Source: Streptococcus bovimastitidis
GTDB lineage: Bacteria; Bacillota; Bacilli; Lactobacillales; Streptococcaceae
DNA: 64,000 nucleotides
Reading direction: 5' to 3'
NCBI RefSeq assembly: GCF_001885095.1
Contig: NZ_LZDD01000001.1
Span: 434,001 to 498,000, forward strand
Under the pieces are notes generated by a model. The model was not told the DNA's origin. It did not search any database and saw only the letters and a list, made by a program, of their open reading frames with translations. The first letter of the stretch is position 1. Each line of letters opens with the position of its first letter. This document shows positions 51,962-61,931 of the stretch, piece after piece. The position numbers and the translations under genes are program-made.

Positions 51962-53305
51962 ATGAAAGAAATAAAGTGCCCACATTGTCAAACAGTTTTT
52001 ACCATTGACGAGTCCGAATATAGCCATCTACTAGCACAAGTCAGAGGTGAAGAATTTGAAAAAGAAATCAGCGACCGGTTACGTAATGAGCTTGCCCTGC
52101 ACGATGAAAAAGCAAAAAATAGTTTACAGGAAGCTCTCAGTCAAAAGGACTCTGCCATAAACCACTTGCAAAATAAATTAGAGCAAAGTCTAAAAGATGC
52201 CCAATTTAATCAAGAAAAGGAATTGGCTAAAAAGAATGAACAGATTCTGTCACTAGAAGCCAAGTTGGAAAAGATAGCATCACAAAATGCTTTGGAACTA
52301 GCCAATAGTCTTTCTGATAAAGATAAGGAATTAGTAGCTTTAAAAAATCAATTGGAGAAACTGGAATTAGAAAATCAAGCCAAGATGCAGTCAGCCTTAA
52401 TTGATGTGGAGAAGGAGCGTGATTCCCTTAAAAATGAATTATTACTGCAGGAAAAAGAAGCAGCCCTCTCCTTGTCATCTTTAAAGAATGATTTCCAATC
52501 GCAATTAAAGGCAGCTAATGAGCAAGTCGAGTTCTACAAGAACTTTAAAGCACAGCAATCAACCAAAGCCATAGGAGAAAGTTTAGAACTCTACGCAGAA
52601 ACAGAATTTAATAAGGTTCGTAGTTACGCTTTCCCTAATGCTCAGTTTGCTAAAGATAATGCCCTATCCAGTCGTGGCTCTAAAGGGGATTATATTTACA
52701 GAGAGACCGACGAGAACGGTGTGGAAATTTTGTCCATCATGTTTGAGATGAAAAATGAGGCTGATACTACTAAGACTAAGCATAAGAATAGTGATTTCTT
52801 CAAGGAGTTAGATCGTGACCGGCGTGAGAAGAACTGTGAATATGCGGTTTTGGTGACCATGTTGGAAGCTGATAATGACTATTACAATACGGGTATTGTC
52901 GATGTCAGTCATGAGTACGAGAAGATGTACGTGGTTCGTCCGCAACTCTTTATTCAATTAATTGGTCTTTTGCGAAATGCTTCGCTTAATAGTTTGAAGT
53001 ACAAGCAAGAGCTGGCCTTGGTTAAGGAACAGAATATTGATATTACTCACTTTGAAGAAGATTTAGATCATTTTAAAACTGCTTTTGCTAAGAACTATAA
53101 TTCGGCCAGCAGTAACTTCAAAAAAGCCATCGATGAAATAGACAAGTCGATCAAACGGATGGAAGAAGTGAAACGCTTTTTAACAACCAGTGAGAATCAA
53201 CTGCGTTTAGCAAACAATAAACTGGATGACGTCTCTGTCAAAAAATTGACCCGTCAAAATCCGACTATGGCCGCAAAGTTTAAAGAACTTGACAGTAGCG
53301 ATTAA
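51962..53305 (+). CDS. DUF2130 coiled-coil protein with zinc-ribbon start
   Basis: This 447-residue protein begins with a CPHC knuckle (residues 5-8), continues with a long coiled coil (about 40-200) and ends in a DUF2130 domain (about 200-420) with SRGSKGDYIYRE, then LSIMFEMKNE. The D...ExK pattern in the latter resembles PD-(D/E)xK nucleases, so the protein may act on DNA; that is inference. It follows the orphan HsdS-like and FUSC genes but has its own promoter. AAGGAA lies upstream of the ATG. Confidence 0.82.
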   Translation: MKEIKCPHCQTVFTIDESEYSHLLAQVRGEEFEKEISDRLRNELALHDEKAKNSLQEALSQKDSAINHLQNKLEQSLKDAQFNQEKELAKKNEQILSLEAKLEKIASQNALELANSLSDKDKELVALKNQLEKLELENQAKMQSALIDVEKERDSLKNELLLQEKEAALSLSSLKNDFQSQLKAANEQVEFYKNFKAQQSTKAIGESLELYAETEFNKVRSYAFPNAQFAKDNALSSRGSKGDYIYRETDENGVEILSIMFEMKNEADTTKTKHKNSDFFKELDRDRREKNCEYAVLVTMLEADNDYYNTGIVDVSHEYEKMYVVRPQLFIQLIGLLRNASLNSLKYKQELALVKEQNIDITHFEEDLDHFKTAFAKNYNSASSNFKKAIDEIDKSIKRMEEVKRFLTTSENQLRLANNKLDDVSVKKLTRQNPTMAAKFKELDSSD

Positions 53306-53340
53306 GCCTAATGGTTAACAGTATTAATGCTAAGCTTTGT

Positions 53341-53365
53341 AAAACTCCATTTTGGAGTTTTTTCT
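53341..53365 (+). terminator. Intrinsic terminator after the DUF2130 gene
   Basis: AAAACTCCA (53341-53349) pairs with TGGAGTTTT (53353-53361), followed by T residues. Confidence 0.85.
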
Positions 53366-53366
53366 C

Positions 53367-53396
53367 TTGTCAATTAAGTTTTAAAACAGTTATAAT
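53367..53396 (+). promoter_or_regulatory. Promoter of truB-ribF
   Basis: TTGTCA (53367-53372), an 18-base spacer and TATAAT (53391-53396). Confidence 0.7.
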
Positions 53397-53437
53397 GATG
53401 AGAGTATATGTCAAAGAAATGAAAGATAACGAGAAGT

Positions 53438-54316
53438 ATGAACGGAATAATTAATATAAAAAAAGAAGCTGGCATGACCTCTCATGATGTGGTTTTCAAA
53501 CTGCGCCGTATTTTATGGGAAAAGAAAATTGGTCATGGTGGGACTTTAGATCCAGATGTTGTTGGAGTTTTGCCAATTGCAGTTGGTAAAGCAACTCGGG
53601 TTATTGAATACATGACAGAAGCTGGTAAGGTTTATGAGGGACAAGTGACTATAGGTTACTCGACCGATACAGAAGATGCTTCAGGTCAAGTGGTTGAAGA
53701 AACTCCGGTTAAGGGAGTTATCTCAGAGGATGAGATTGATTTAGCCATGTCAAAATTTGTGGGTCAAATTACTCAAGTTCCGCCAATGTATTCAGCGGTC
53801 AAAGTGAATGGGCGCAAATTGTATGAGTATGCGCGTGCAGGGCAGGAAGTTGAACGTCCTCAGAGACAGGTTACTATTTCGGAATTTGTGAGAACCAGTC
53901 CTCTTGAGATTTCTGATGGTTTGTGTCGGTTCAACTTCCGTGTAGCTTGTAGTAAGGGGACTTATGTTCGAACATTGGCAGTTGATTTAGGGAAGGCCCT
54001 TGGATATGCTAGCCATATGTCCTTGCTTGAACGGACGGCAGCGGCTGGGATGGTCCTAGCTGATTCTTATAGCTTAGCCGATATCGAGAAAATGGTTGCT
54101 GATAATGACTATTCTTTCCTTTTACCGATTGAGTATGGCGTATCTGATTTACCAAAATTAATGATAAACGATTGGGAAAAAGCTGAGCTTTCTTTTGGTC
54201 GTCGGATAAGTCTGCCAAGTTCAGAGGAGCTGTTAGCAGTCTTTCATCAGGATGAATTGGTGGCTGTTTTGGAAAAAGCGGATGAGGTTTATAAACCTAA
54301 AAAGGTTTTCTTATAA
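53438..54316 (+). CDS. truB: tRNA pseudouridine(55) synthase
   Basis: This 292-residue enzyme turns U55 of tRNAs into pseudouridine. The catalytic motif [14 protein letters not shown] holds Asp38, and the KATRVIEYM segment and [15 protein letters not shown] are typical. A C-terminal PUA-like part is present. The Shine-Dalgarno sequence is weak (GAGAAG close to the ATG). The ribF gene begins 19 bases after the stop, an arrangement seen in many Firmicutes. Confidence 0.96.
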   Translation: MNGIINIKKEAGMTSHDVVFKLRRILWEKKIGHGGTLDPDVVGVLPIAVGKATRVIEYMTEAGKVYEGQVTIGYSTDTEDASGQVVEETPVKGVISEDEIDLAMSKFVGQITQVPPMYSAVKVNGRKLYEYARAGQEVERPQRQVTISEFVRTSPLEISDGLCRFNFRVACSKGTYVRTLAVDLGKALGYASHMSLLERTAAAGMVLADSYSLADIEKMVADNDYSFLLPIEYGVSDLPKLMINDWEKAELSFGRRISLPSSEELLAVFHQDELVAVLEKADEVYKPKKVFL

Positions 54317-54335
54317 GGAAAGTAAAAGTGGAAAA

Positions 54336-55250
54336 ATGAAAATTAAACAGATTACATCGGCGATTGATATTGATCAAGCTGAGGATACGGTACTGGTTCT
54401 AGGCTATTTTGATGGTCTTCATCGAGGACATAAAGCGCTTTTTGATAAAGCTCGAGAGATTGCAGAAGAGGAGTCCTTAAAAATTGTGACCTTAACATTT
54501 AACGAGACGCCTAAATTAGCTTTTGCACGCTTTAATCCTGAATTACTGCTTCATATCGCTTATCCAGAGAAACGCTATGCCAAATTTGCTGAATATGGTG
54601 TTGATAGCCTTTACCTGATTGATTTCACGACAGCCTTTTCTAGGGTTTCTTCTGATGACTTTATTAAGGATTTTATTGGTAAACTTAAAGCGAAACATAT
54701 TGTTGTCGGTTTTGATTATAAATTTGGTCATAATCGGACAAATTCAGATTATTTGCAACGTAATTTTGAGGGAATTGTCCATACGATTGAACAAGTTTCA
54801 GATGAAGGACGCAAAATTTCTTCAACTTGGATTAGAGAATTGATCAAAGAAGGCGACGTAGCTAAGGTTAATCAATTACTAGGCTATGAGTTATCGACTC
54901 GTGGCATGGTAGTGCACGGGGATGCGCGTGGTCGGACATTGGGTTTTCCAACTGCTAACTTAGCTCCTATTGACCGGACTTATTTACCAGCTGATGGTGT
55001 TTATGTTTCAGATGTACTGGTAGTGGGCAAGTGTTATCGTGCTATGACCAGTATCGGTAAGAATATTACTTTTGGTGGCACAGAATTGCGATTAGAAGCA
55101 AACATTTTCGATTTTGACCAAGAAATTTATGGGGAATCCATAGAAATAATCTGGTTGGAAAAAATACGTGAAATGACTAAATTTGAAGGGATTGAAGATT
55201 TAGTTGTTCAATTAAATGCTGATAAAGAGATAGCTTTGAATTGGGAATAG
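54336..55250 (+). CDS. ribF: Bifunctional riboflavin kinase/FAD synthetase
   Basis: This 304-residue enzyme makes FMN from riboflavin and then FAD. The N-terminal adenylyltransferase shows VLVLGYFDGLHRGHKALFD (residues 22-40) and ISSTWIRELIKEGD; the C-terminal kinase shows VVHGDARGRTLGFPTANLAP. The start at 54336 leaves a short gap after truB; the longer frame from 54252 overlaps truB and has no signal of its own. The Shine-Dalgarno sequence is weak, so coupling to truB is likely. Confidence 0.95.
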   Translation: MKIKQITSAIDIDQAEDTVLVLGYFDGLHRGHKALFDKAREIAEEESLKIVTLTFNETPKLAFARFNPELLLHIAYPEKRYAKFAEYGVDSLYLIDFTTAFSRVSSDDFIKDFIGKLKAKHIVVGFDYKFGHNRTNSDYLQRNFEGIVHTIEQVSDEGRKISSTWIRELIKEGDVAKVNQLLGYELSTRGMVVHGDARGRTLGFPTANLAPIDRTYLPADGVYVSDVLVVGKCYRAMTSIGKNITFGGTELRLEANIFDFDQEIYGESIEIIWLEKIREMTKFEGIEDLVVQLNADKEIALNWE

Positions 55251-55320
55251 CCCATTTTTCAAAGTTAAATGTTGCCAAATCTTATTCTAAAAAGGGATAG
55301 CCAATTTTATTAAATTTTTG

Positions 55321-55326
55321 TATAAT
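55321..55326 (+). promoter_or_regulatory. -10 element of spx
   Basis: TATAAT (55321-55326) lies 28 bases before spx; no clear -35. Confidence 0.45.
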
Positions 55327-55354
55327 AAGGTTAGTATATTGATAGAGGAAAAAT

Positions 55355-55759
55355 ATGGTCACCTTATTTTTATCACCTAGCTGTACTTCTTGCCGTAAGG
55401 CAAGGGCATGGCTTTTAAAACATGAAGTTAATTTTCAAGAACATAACATAATTACTAGTCCACTAAGTCGTGATGAGTTGATGGCTATTTTAGCTTTCAC
55501 TGAAAATGGCACTGAGGATATTATTTCAACACGATCAAAAGTTTTCCAAAAACTTAATATTGATGTTGATGAATTATCAATTTCTGATTTGATTACGCTA
55601 ATTGCTGAAAATCCAAGTCTTTTACGTCGCCCAATTATCATGGATTCTAAACGCATGCAAATTGGATTCAACGAAGACGAGATTAGAGCATTTTTACCGA
55701 GAGATTACCGTAAACAAGAGTTGCGTCAAGCAACCATAAAAGCTGAAATTGAGGGCTAG
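55355..55759 (+). CDS. spx: Spx/ArsC family transcription regulator
   Basis: This 134-residue protein matches the Spx family that binds the RNA polymerase alpha C-terminal domain and senses thiol stress. The redox switch Cys10-x2-Cys13 is intact ([14 protein letters not shown]), and the RRPI segment at 91-94 and the C-terminal [19 protein letters not shown] are conserved. Streptococci carry two or more Spx paralogues (SpxA1, SpxA2); which one this is cannot be told. The next gene starts two bases after its stop. Confidence 0.92.
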   Translation: MVTLFLSPSCTSCRKARAWLLKHEVNFQEHNIITSPLSRDELMAILAFTENGTEDIISTRSKVFQKLNIDVDELSISDLITLIAENPSLLRRPIIMDSKRMQIGFNEDEIRAFLPRDYRKQELRQATIKAEIEG

Positions 55760-55760
55760 T

Positions 55761-56039
55761 ATGTCAGATAATTACACTTATCCACTTGACATGAATTGGA
55801 GCACTGACGACATTACATCAGTGCTTTCTTTTTTAAATCAGGTAGAAAAAGCTTATGAATCAAAGGTTGAGGCTAGTCAGCTTTTACAGACTTATAAGTC
55901 ATTTAAAGAAATAGTTCCTAGTAAGTCTCAAGAAAAGCAAATTGATAAAGCCTTTCAAAAAGCCAGTGGTTATTCAAGCTATCAAGTTGTCAAAAAGGCA
56001 AAAGAAATTGAGAAAGGATTTTTTTCAATTGGAAGATAA
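55761..56039 (+). CDS. UPF0223 family protein
   Basis: This 92-residue protein fits UPF0223: [29 protein letters not shown] at the start and [34 protein letters not shown] at the end, all helical. The ATG at 55761 has GAGGG five bases upstream and follows the spx stop directly. The function is unknown. Its last codons overlap the start of the following phosphatase gene by 11 bases. Spx, UPF0223 and the monophosphatase form one transcript. Confidence 0.88.
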   Translation: MSDNYTYPLDMNWSTDDITSVLSFLNQVEKAYESKVEASQLLQTYKSFKEIVPSKSQEKQIDKAFQKASGYSSYQVVKKAKEIEKGFFSIGR

Positions 56040-56790
56040 GTTTTTATTTGCCCAGCAATTGATAAGAGAAGCAGGGCAATTTATCAAGGAAAAAATGACT
56101 GAACAGGTGGCGGTCACTATAAAAAGTCAAAATGATGATTTAGTCACAAACGTTGATCAGGAAACACAAGAGTTTATGATCGCAAAAATTCTGCACCATT
56201 ATCCAGAGGATCATATCCTAGCAGAGGAAGATGGCGTTAGGCATCCGATTAAAGATGGTAATGTCTGGGTTATAGATCCAATCGACGGGACTGTCAATTT
56301 TGTCGTTCAAAAAAATCAATTTGCCGTTATGGTAGCCTACTTTGAAGACGGAGTTGGCCAATTTGGTTGTATTTATGACGTGATGAACGATCTCTTACTT
56401 AGCGGTGGGGTTAATCAGAAGGTTACCTTGAATCAGCAAGAAGTTGCGCCTTACCAATCTAAACCACTGGATCGTGCATTAATAGGCTGTAACTCAGGCC
56501 TCTTTCTTACAAATGAATTTGGTGTTACTCATTTGATTAGTCATACTCTAGGGGTTCGGGTATATGGCGGAGCAGGGATTTCAATGCTCAAGGTCATGAC
56601 GCAAGAATTAATGGCATACTTTTCACATATCCAACCCTGGGATTACGCGGCTGCCATGATAATTGGTAAGCAATTGGGATATTTGGTTAGGACGTTTGAT
56701 GGGCAAGAGCCAGATTTCAAAACCCGCCAAAAGGTCATGTTTTTACCGGAATGTGAATTAAAGCATTTTGAAAATTATTTATCTGAGTAG
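56029..56790 (+). CDS. Inositol monophosphatase family protein
   Basis: This protein of about 253 residues belongs to the Li+-sensitive phosphatase family. The metal motifs are EEDG near residue 63, DPIDGTVNF near residue 84 and WDYAAAMII near residue 204. The likely start is TTG at 56029, with AAAGGA (56013-56018) ten bases upstream and overlap with the UPF0223 gene; the next ATG is far inside. The natural substrate in streptococci is not known; the family also takes fructose-1,6-bisphosphate or pAp. Confidence 0.88.
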   Translation: MEDKFLFAQQLIREAGQFIKEKMTEQVAVTIKSQNDDLVTNVDQETQEFMIAKILHHYPEDHILAEEDGVRHPIKDGNVWVIDPIDGTVNFVVQKNQFAVMVAYFEDGVGQFGCIYDVMNDLLLSGGVNQKVTLNQQEVAPYQSKPLDRALIGCNSGLFLTNEFGVTHLISHTLGVRVYGGAGISMLKVMTQELMAYFSHIQPWDYAAAMIIGKQLGYLVRTFDGQEPDFKTRQKVMFLPECELKHFENYLSE

Positions 56791-56820
56791 TTTTCATCGC
56801 TTTTTTTTCTCTTAAATTTT

Positions 56821-56853
56821 TTGTAAAGAATAGGTAAGGAATCTGTAAAAAAA
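56821..56853. promoter_or_regulatory. PHO-box-like triple 11-base repeat before pstS
   Basis: Three units lie head to tail with an exact period of 11: TTGTAAAGAAT (56821-56831), AGGTAAGGAAT (56832-56842) and CTGTAAAAAAA (56843-56853). Period and GTAA core fit a binding site of a PhoB/PhoP-type regulator (PnpR in streptococci). The pst promoter (TGT-TACTAT, 56898-56906) lies about 48 bases downstream. Confidence 0.6.
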
Positions 56854-56897
56854 TTGCTTGTTTGGAAGCCAAAGCCCTTTAAATAGGGCAACAGATA

Positions 56898-56906
56898 TGT
56901 TACTAT
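56898..56906 (+). promoter_or_regulatory. Extended -10 promoter of the pst operon
   Basis: TGT followed by TACTAT (56901-56906), 60 bases before pstS. A small GCCC/GGGC hairpin (56874-56889) lies just upstream in place of a -35 hexamer. Confidence 0.5.
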
Positions 56907-56965
56907 TATGATTGAGTTTGTTTACAAAACTCCCTAACTTTTTAATGAATAGGAAATAATGAATT

Positions 56966-57826
56966 ATGAAGAAGAAGTTCTTTTATCTTGGTATATTAGC
57001 ACTGTCTACAGTGTTTTTAACAGCTTGTTCAAGTTGGATACAAAAAGGGGAATCTATTACAGCTGTTGGATCAACTGCTTTACAACCTCTTGTTGAAGCA
57101 ACAGCGGATGAATTTGGGAAACATCATCTCGGCAAAACTATTAATGTCCAAGGTGGTGGGTCAGGTACCGGTTTGTCACAGGTGCAATCACAGTCCGTTC
57201 AAATCGGTAATAGTGATTTGTTTGCTGAAGAAAAAGATGGTATTGATGCCTCAAAATTGGTTGACCATCAAGTAGCAGTAGCTGGTTTAGCTGTTATTGT
57301 TAACCCAAAGACTAAAGTTAAAAATTTAACAACTGACCAATTACGCCGCATTTTCTCTGGAGAATATACAAATTGGAAGCAGGTTGGGGGACAAGACCTA
57401 AAAATTTCAGTTATTAACCGGGCAGCAAGTTCTGGTTCTCGTGCGACCTTTGATAATGTTATTATGAAAGGTGTTAATGCTAAACAGAGCCAAGAACAAG
57501 ATTCAAATGGTATGGTTAAATCCATTGTTTCTCAAACTCCAGGAGCTATTTCATACCTAGCTTTCTCATATGTCGATAAATCAGTAAAAGCCATTAATTT
57601 AAATGGTTTCTCACCAACAGCAGAACATGTCAAAACCAATGACTGGCCAATTTGGTCTTATGAACATATGTATACATATGGTAAACCTGATGGTCTAACG
57701 CAAGAGTTTTTGGATTACATGGTTTCTGAAAAAGTACAGAAGAAAATTGTAACGCATATGGGTTACATTCCAATGACTGATATGAAAGTTATCAAGTCAC
57801 ATGATGGTAAAGTAACTAAAAAGTAA
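56966..57826 (+). CDS. pstS: Phosphate-binding lipoprotein PstS
   Basis: This 286-residue lipoprotein captures phosphate for the PstCAB importer. The lipobox is LTAC (Cys21). The phosphate cleft shows [29 protein letters not shown] and [16 protein letters not shown]. It heads the operon pstS-pstC-pstA-pstB-pstB-phoU. A triple 11-base repeat upstream suggests phosphate control. The Shine-Dalgarno sequence is weak (AGGA 11 bases upstream). Confidence 0.96.
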   Translation: MKKKFFYLGILALSTVFLTACSSWIQKGESITAVGSTALQPLVEATADEFGKHHLGKTINVQGGGSGTGLSQVQSQSVQIGNSDLFAEEKDGIDASKLVDHQVAVAGLAVIVNPKTKVKNLTTDQLRRIFSGEYTNWKQVGGQDLKISVINRAASSGSRATFDNVIMKGVNAKQSQEQDSNGMVKSIVSQTPGAISYLAFSYVDKSVKAINLNGFSPTAEHVKTNDWPIWSYEHMYTYGKPDGLTQEFLDYMVSEKVQKKIVTHMGYIPMTDMKVIKSHDGKVTKK

Positions 57827-57836
57827 CGAGGGAATT

Positions 57837-58772
57837 ATGAATAATCAGGATTTAGCTAAAAACTTAGTCTCACCTTCTAAAAATTCACGTTTGGAGAAAT
57901 TTGGTAAAACACTTACCTTCTTGTGTTTGGGACTAATTGTATTTATTGTTGCAATGATTCTTATTTTTGTTGCACAAAAAGGTCTATCAACTTTCTTTGT
58001 TGATAAGGTCAATATTTTCGACTTTCTATTTGGACGCAAATGGGAACCAAGTATTAAGGATAAAAATGGTATTCCGATTCTAGGTGCCTTACCGATGATT
58101 AGTGGTTCATTTATGGTTACCATTTTATCAGCCTTAGTAGCGACTCCTTTTGCCATTGGAGCAGCTGTCTTTATGACAGAAATTTCACCAAAATATGGTG
58201 CAAAATTATTGCAGCCAGCTGTCGAATTGCTTGTCGGTATTCCATCAGTAGTTTATGGATTTATCGGTCTTCAAATTATCGTACCTTTCATGCGTAGCAT
58301 TTTTGGTGGAACTGGGTTTGGTATATTGTCAGGGGTTTGTGTGCTCTTTGTTATGATTTTGCCTACTGTAACCTTTATGACTGTTGATAGTCTTAAAGCT
58401 GTTCCAAGACATTATCGTGAAGCAAGCATGGCCATGGGAGCTACAAGATGGCAAACCATTTGGCGTGTTGTCTTGAATGCAGCTCGTCCAGGAATTTTTA
58501 CAGCCATTATCTTTGGTATGGCTAGAGCCTTCGGAGAAGCCCTTGCTATTCAAATGGTCGTTGGTAATTCCGCTGTTATGCCAACTTCATTAACAACACC
58601 AGCAGCAACTTTAACATCAGTTTTAACAATGGGGATTGGTAATACCGTTATGGGAACTGTTCAAAATAACGTTCTTTGGTCATTAGCCCTAGTATTATTA
58701 TTAATGAGTTTAGCCTTTAACTCATTGGTTAAATTAATTACGAAAGAGAGAAAGAGAAACTATGAACGCTAA
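57837..58772 (+). CDS. pstC: Phosphate ABC transporter permease PstC
   Basis: This 311-residue membrane protein is one of the two permease halves. It has six hydrophobic segments and the docking loop REASMAMGATRWQTIWRVVLNAA. It begins ten bases after pstS, and its last 11 bases overlap pstA. The N-terminal 25 residues are cytosolic and the first helix lies at about 28-50. Confidence 0.95.
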   Translation: MNNQDLAKNLVSPSKNSRLEKFGKTLTFLCLGLIVFIVAMILIFVAQKGLSTFFVDKVNIFDFLFGRKWEPSIKDKNGIPILGALPMISGSFMVTILSALVATPFAIGAAVFMTEISPKYGAKLLQPAVELLVGIPSVVYGFIGLQIIVPFMRSIFGGTGFGILSGVCVLFVMILPTVTFMTVDSLKAVPRHYREASMAMGATRWQTIWRVVLNAARPGIFTAIIFGMARAFGEALAIQMVVGNSAVMPTSLTTPAATLTSVLTMGIGNTVMGTVQNNVLWSLALVLLLMSLAFNSLVKLITKERKRNYER

Positions 58773-59649
58773 GAAAGTCGATAAATTAGCAACTGGTATT
58801 CTGTATACCATTGCTGGAATCATTGTAGCTATCCTAGCTTCATTAATTCTTTTCATTCTTTTACGTGGACTCCCACATATTAGTTGGCACTTCCTTACTG
58901 GTAATTCATCTTCTTATGAAGCTGGAGGTGGTATTGGAATCCAACTTTACAATTCCTTTTTCCTATTAGTGGTAACATTAATCATCTCAATTCCACTTTC
59001 AACAGGAGCTGGTATTTATTTAGCAGAATATGCTAAAAAAGGACCACTTACTAACTTCATCCGTACTTGTATTGAGATTCTATCTTCTTTACCATCCGTG
59101 GTTGTTGGTTTATTCGGTTATTTAATTTTCGTTGTTCAATTTCAATATGGCTTTTCAATCATCTCCGGAGCTTTAGCCTTAACGGTATTTAATCTCCCAC
59201 AGATGACTCGTAATGTTGAAGACAGTCTCTTGCATGTTCACCATACCCAAAGAGAAGCAGGACTAGCACTTGGACTTTCAAGATGGGAAACTGTTTTCCA
59301 TGTTGTCATTCCAGAAGCTCTACCAAGTATTGTTACAGGTATTGTCTTAGCTTCGGGTCGTATTTTTGGTGAGGCAGCAGCATTAATTTATACTGCTGGT
59401 CAATCAGCGCCTGCTCTTGACTGGGGCAACTGGAACCCTCTAAGTGTAACTAGTCCAATCTCTATTTTCCGTCAATCTGAGACCTTAGCGGTTCATATTT
59501 GGAAAGTTAATAGTGAGGGAACAATTCCAGATGGTACTCTAGTATCTGCAGGAAGTGCAGCCGTATTATTAATCTTTATTCTAATTTTCAACTTATCAGC
59601 TCGTTTTATTGGTAAGAAATTACATTCACGATTGACAGCTGCTAAATAA
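58762..59649 (+). CDS. pstA: Phosphate ABC transporter permease PstA
   Basis: This 295-residue membrane protein is the second permease half of the phosphate importer. It has six hydrophobic segments and the docking loop [25 protein letters not shown]. The start lies within the end of pstC, in another frame, so translation is coupled. Confidence 0.95.
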   Translation: MNAKKVDKLATGILYTIAGIIVAILASLILFILLRGLPHISWHFLTGNSSSYEAGGGIGIQLYNSFFLLVVTLIISIPLSTGAGIYLAEYAKKGPLTNFIRTCIEILSSLPSVVVGLFGYLIFVVQFQYGFSIISGALALTVFNLPQMTRNVEDSLLHVHHTQREAGLALGLSRWETVFHVVIPEALPSIVTGIVLASGRIFGEAAALIYTAGQSAPALDWGNWNPLSVTSPISIFRQSETLAVHIWKVNSEGTIPDGTLVSAGSAAVLLIFILIFNLSARFIGKKLHSRLTAAK

Positions 59650-59663
59650 GTATAGGAGAACAT

Positions 59664-60467
59664 ATGACAGAATATAATTGGGATGAACGTCATATCATGA
59701 CTTTCCCTGAAGATAACTTAGCTTTATCAACCAAGGACTTACATGTATACTATGGTGGTAACGAAGCTATCAAAGGGATTGATATGCAGTTCGAAAAAAA
59801 TAAAATTACGGCCTTAATCGGCCCTTCTGGTTGTGGGAAATCAACTTATTTAAGAAGTTTAAACCGTATGAATGATACTATTGACGTGGCTAAAGTAACT
59901 GGTCAAATTATGTATCATGGTATCGATATTAATCGCCCAGAAATGAATGTTTTTGAAGTTAGAAAACATATCGGAATGGTTTTCCAAAGACCCAATCCAT
60001 TTGCAAAATCAATTTATCGTAATATCACTTTTGCCCATGAACGCGCAGGAGTTAAAGATAAAAATGTGCTAGATGAAATCGTTGAGACTTCACTAAAACA
60101 AGCAGCACTTTGGGATCAAGTAAAAGATGATCTTCATAAATCAGCCTTTACTCTTTCTGGAGGTCAACAACAACGCTTGTGTATTGCTCGTGCCATCTCT
60201 GTTAAACCAGACATCTTATTAATGGACGAACCTGCATCAGCTTTGGATCCAATTGCAACTATGCAATTAGAAGAAACCATGTTTGAACTTAAGAAAAACT
60301 ATACAATCATCATTGTTACCCATAATATGCAACAAGCAGCACGTGCAAGTGATTATACCGCTTTCTTCTACTTAGGCGATTTAATCGAGTACGATAAAAC
60401 AAGAAATATTTTCCAAAATGCACAATGTAAATCAACTAATGATTACGTTTCAGGTCATTTTGGATAG
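59664..60467 (+). CDS. pstB1: Phosphate ABC transporter ATPase PstB, copy 1
   Basis: This 267-residue ATPase is the first of two PstB proteins. Walker A is GPSGCGKST near residue 52, signature [10 protein letters not shown], Walker [15 protein letters not shown], and the H-loop His is His220 in [13 protein letters not shown]. An N-terminal extension of about 20 residues precedes the ABC fold. AGGAG lies upstream. The partner ATPase follows after 11 bases. Confidence 0.94.
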   Translation: MTEYNWDERHIMTFPEDNLALSTKDLHVYYGGNEAIKGIDMQFEKNKITALIGPSGCGKSTYLRSLNRMNDTIDVAKVTGQIMYHGIDINRPEMNVFEVRKHIGMVFQRPNPFAKSIYRNITFAHERAGVKDKNVLDEIVETSLKQAALWDQVKDDLHKSAFTLSGGQQQRLCIARAISVKPDILLMDEPASALDPIATMQLEETMFELKKNYTIIIVTHNMQQAARASDYTAFFYLGDLIEYDKTRNIFQNAQCKSTNDYVSGHFG

Positions 60468-60478
60468 AAGGGAATATC

Positions 60479-61237
60479 ATGTCAGAACCTATATTACAAG
60501 TTAATGATCTTTCTGTTTATTACAATAAAAAGAAGACTTTGAAAAATGTGTCACTTGATATTTACCCAAAAGAGATTACTTCTTTCATCGGTCCTTCAGG
60601 ATCAGGTAAATCAACTTTATTAAGAGCAATTAACCGTATGAGTGATTTAAACCCAGAAGTAACTGTCACGGGGTCAATTACTTATAATGGTCATAATATT
60701 TATAGCCCAAGAACGGATACTGTTGATCTTCGTAAAGAGATCGGAATGGTTTTCCAACAACCAAATCCATTTCCGATGTCTATTTATGAGAATGTTGTGT
60801 TTGGTTTAAGAATCAAGGGGATTAAGGATAAACAAATTTTGGATCAAGCTGTTGAATCATCTCTAAAAGGTGCTTCAATATGGGACGAGGTTAAGGATCG
60901 TCTTCATGATTCTGCCCTTGGTCTATCGGGTGGACAACAGCAACGTGTCTGTGTTGCCAGAGTACTAGCGACAAGTCCAAAAATTATTTTATTAGATGAG
61001 CCAACGTCAGCTTTGGATCCTATTTCTGCAGGAAAAATCGAGGAAACTTTATTTGCATTGAAAAAAGACTACACATTGGTAGTTGTTACACGGTCAATGC
61101 AACAAGCTTCTCGTCTATCAGATCGTACGGGCTTCTTCTTAGCAGGTGATTTATTAGAATTTGGTAATACTAAGAAAATGTTTATGAATCCTGAACGTAA
61201 GGAAACTGAAGATTATATTTCTGGTAAATTTGGTTAA
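60479..61237 (+). CDS. pstB2: Phosphate ABC transporter ATPase PstB, copy 2, with Arg in the H-loop
   Basis: This 252-residue paralogue has Walker [10 protein letters not shown], signature [10 protein letters not shown] and Walker [15 protein letters not shown], all intact. The switch histidine is replaced: the segment reads [14 protein letters not shown], with Arg205 where copy 1 has His220. In ABC ATPases this His supports hydrolysis, so one of the two ATP sites of a heterodimer would be impaired. PstB1/PstB2 may thus form an asymmetric pair. AAGG lies upstream of the ATG. Arg here seems typical of streptococcal second copies from memory, which I cannot check. Confidence 0.94.
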   Translation: MSEPILQVNDLSVYYNKKKTLKNVSLDIYPKEITSFIGPSGSGKSTLLRAINRMSDLNPEVTVTGSITYNGHNIYSPRTDTVDLRKEIGMVFQQPNPFPMSIYENVVFGLRIKGIKDKQILDQAVESSLKGASIWDEVKDRLHDSALGLSGGQQQRVCVARVLATSPKIILLDEPTSALDPISAGKIEETLFALKKDYTLVVVTRSMQQASRLSDRTGFFLAGDLLEFGNTKKMFMNPERKETEDYISGKFG

Positions 61238-61264
61238 TATAATCATTAATTATAAGGAGAAACT

Positions 61265-61918
61265 ATGTTAAGAACAAAGTTTGAAGAAGAATTAGATAAA
61301 TTACATAACCAATTCTATTCAATGGGGACAGAAGTATTAGCTCAATTGAATAAATCGGTTAGAGCCTTTGTTAGCCATGATCGTGATTTGGCTAAAGAAG
61401 TTATTGAAGAAGATGTTGTTATCAACGAATTTGAAACAAAATTAGAGAAAAAATCATTAGAAATCATTGCTTTGCAACAACCGGTATCAAACGACTTAAG
61501 AACTGTTATTACAGTTTTGAAAGCTTCAAGTGATATCGAACGTATCGGTGACCATGCCTCATCAATTTCAAAAGCAACCATCCGTATGAAAGGTGAAGAA
61601 CGCATCCCTGTTGTTGAAGAGCAAATCAACTTAATGGGTAAAGCTGTAAAACATATGGTCGAAGATGCTTTGAATGCTTATATCAATAACGATGAAGCTA
61701 AGGCCTATGAAATTGCTGCTCACGATGAAGTGATTGATAATTTCTACCGCGAAATTCAAGCATTAGCCGTTGAAGAAATTAAGAAAACTCCAGATGCAGC
61801 CTTTGCTGGTAAAGAGTACTTCCAAGTTTTAATGTACTTAGAACGTATCGGTGATTATGCACGGAATCTTTGCGAATGGATTGTATATCTTAAGACAGGA
61901 AAGATTATTGAATTATAA
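61265..61918 (+). CDS. phoU: Phosphate signalling protein PhoU
   Basis: This 217-residue all-helical protein has the two PhoU three-helix bundles: the first with LQQPVSNDLRTVITVLKASSDIERIGDHASSI (residues about 75-106), the second with YFQVLMYLERIGDYARNLCEW near the end. Paired acidic motifs (ERIGDHA and ERIGDYA) bind metals. PhoU holds back the phosphate importer and the phosphate two-component system when phosphate is plentiful. It is the last gene of the pst operon. Confidence 0.95.
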   Translation: MLRTKFEEELDKLHNQFYSMGTEVLAQLNKSVRAFVSHDRDLAKEVIEEDVVINEFETKLEKKSLEIIALQQPVSNDLRTVITVLKASSDIERIGDHASSISKATIRMKGEERIPVVEEQINLMGKAVKHMVEDALNAYINNDEAKAYEIAAHDEVIDNFYREIQALAVEEIKKTPDAAFAGKEYFQVLMYLERIGDYARNLCEWIVYLKTGKIIEL

Positions 61919-61931
61919 TCAAATATGATAT

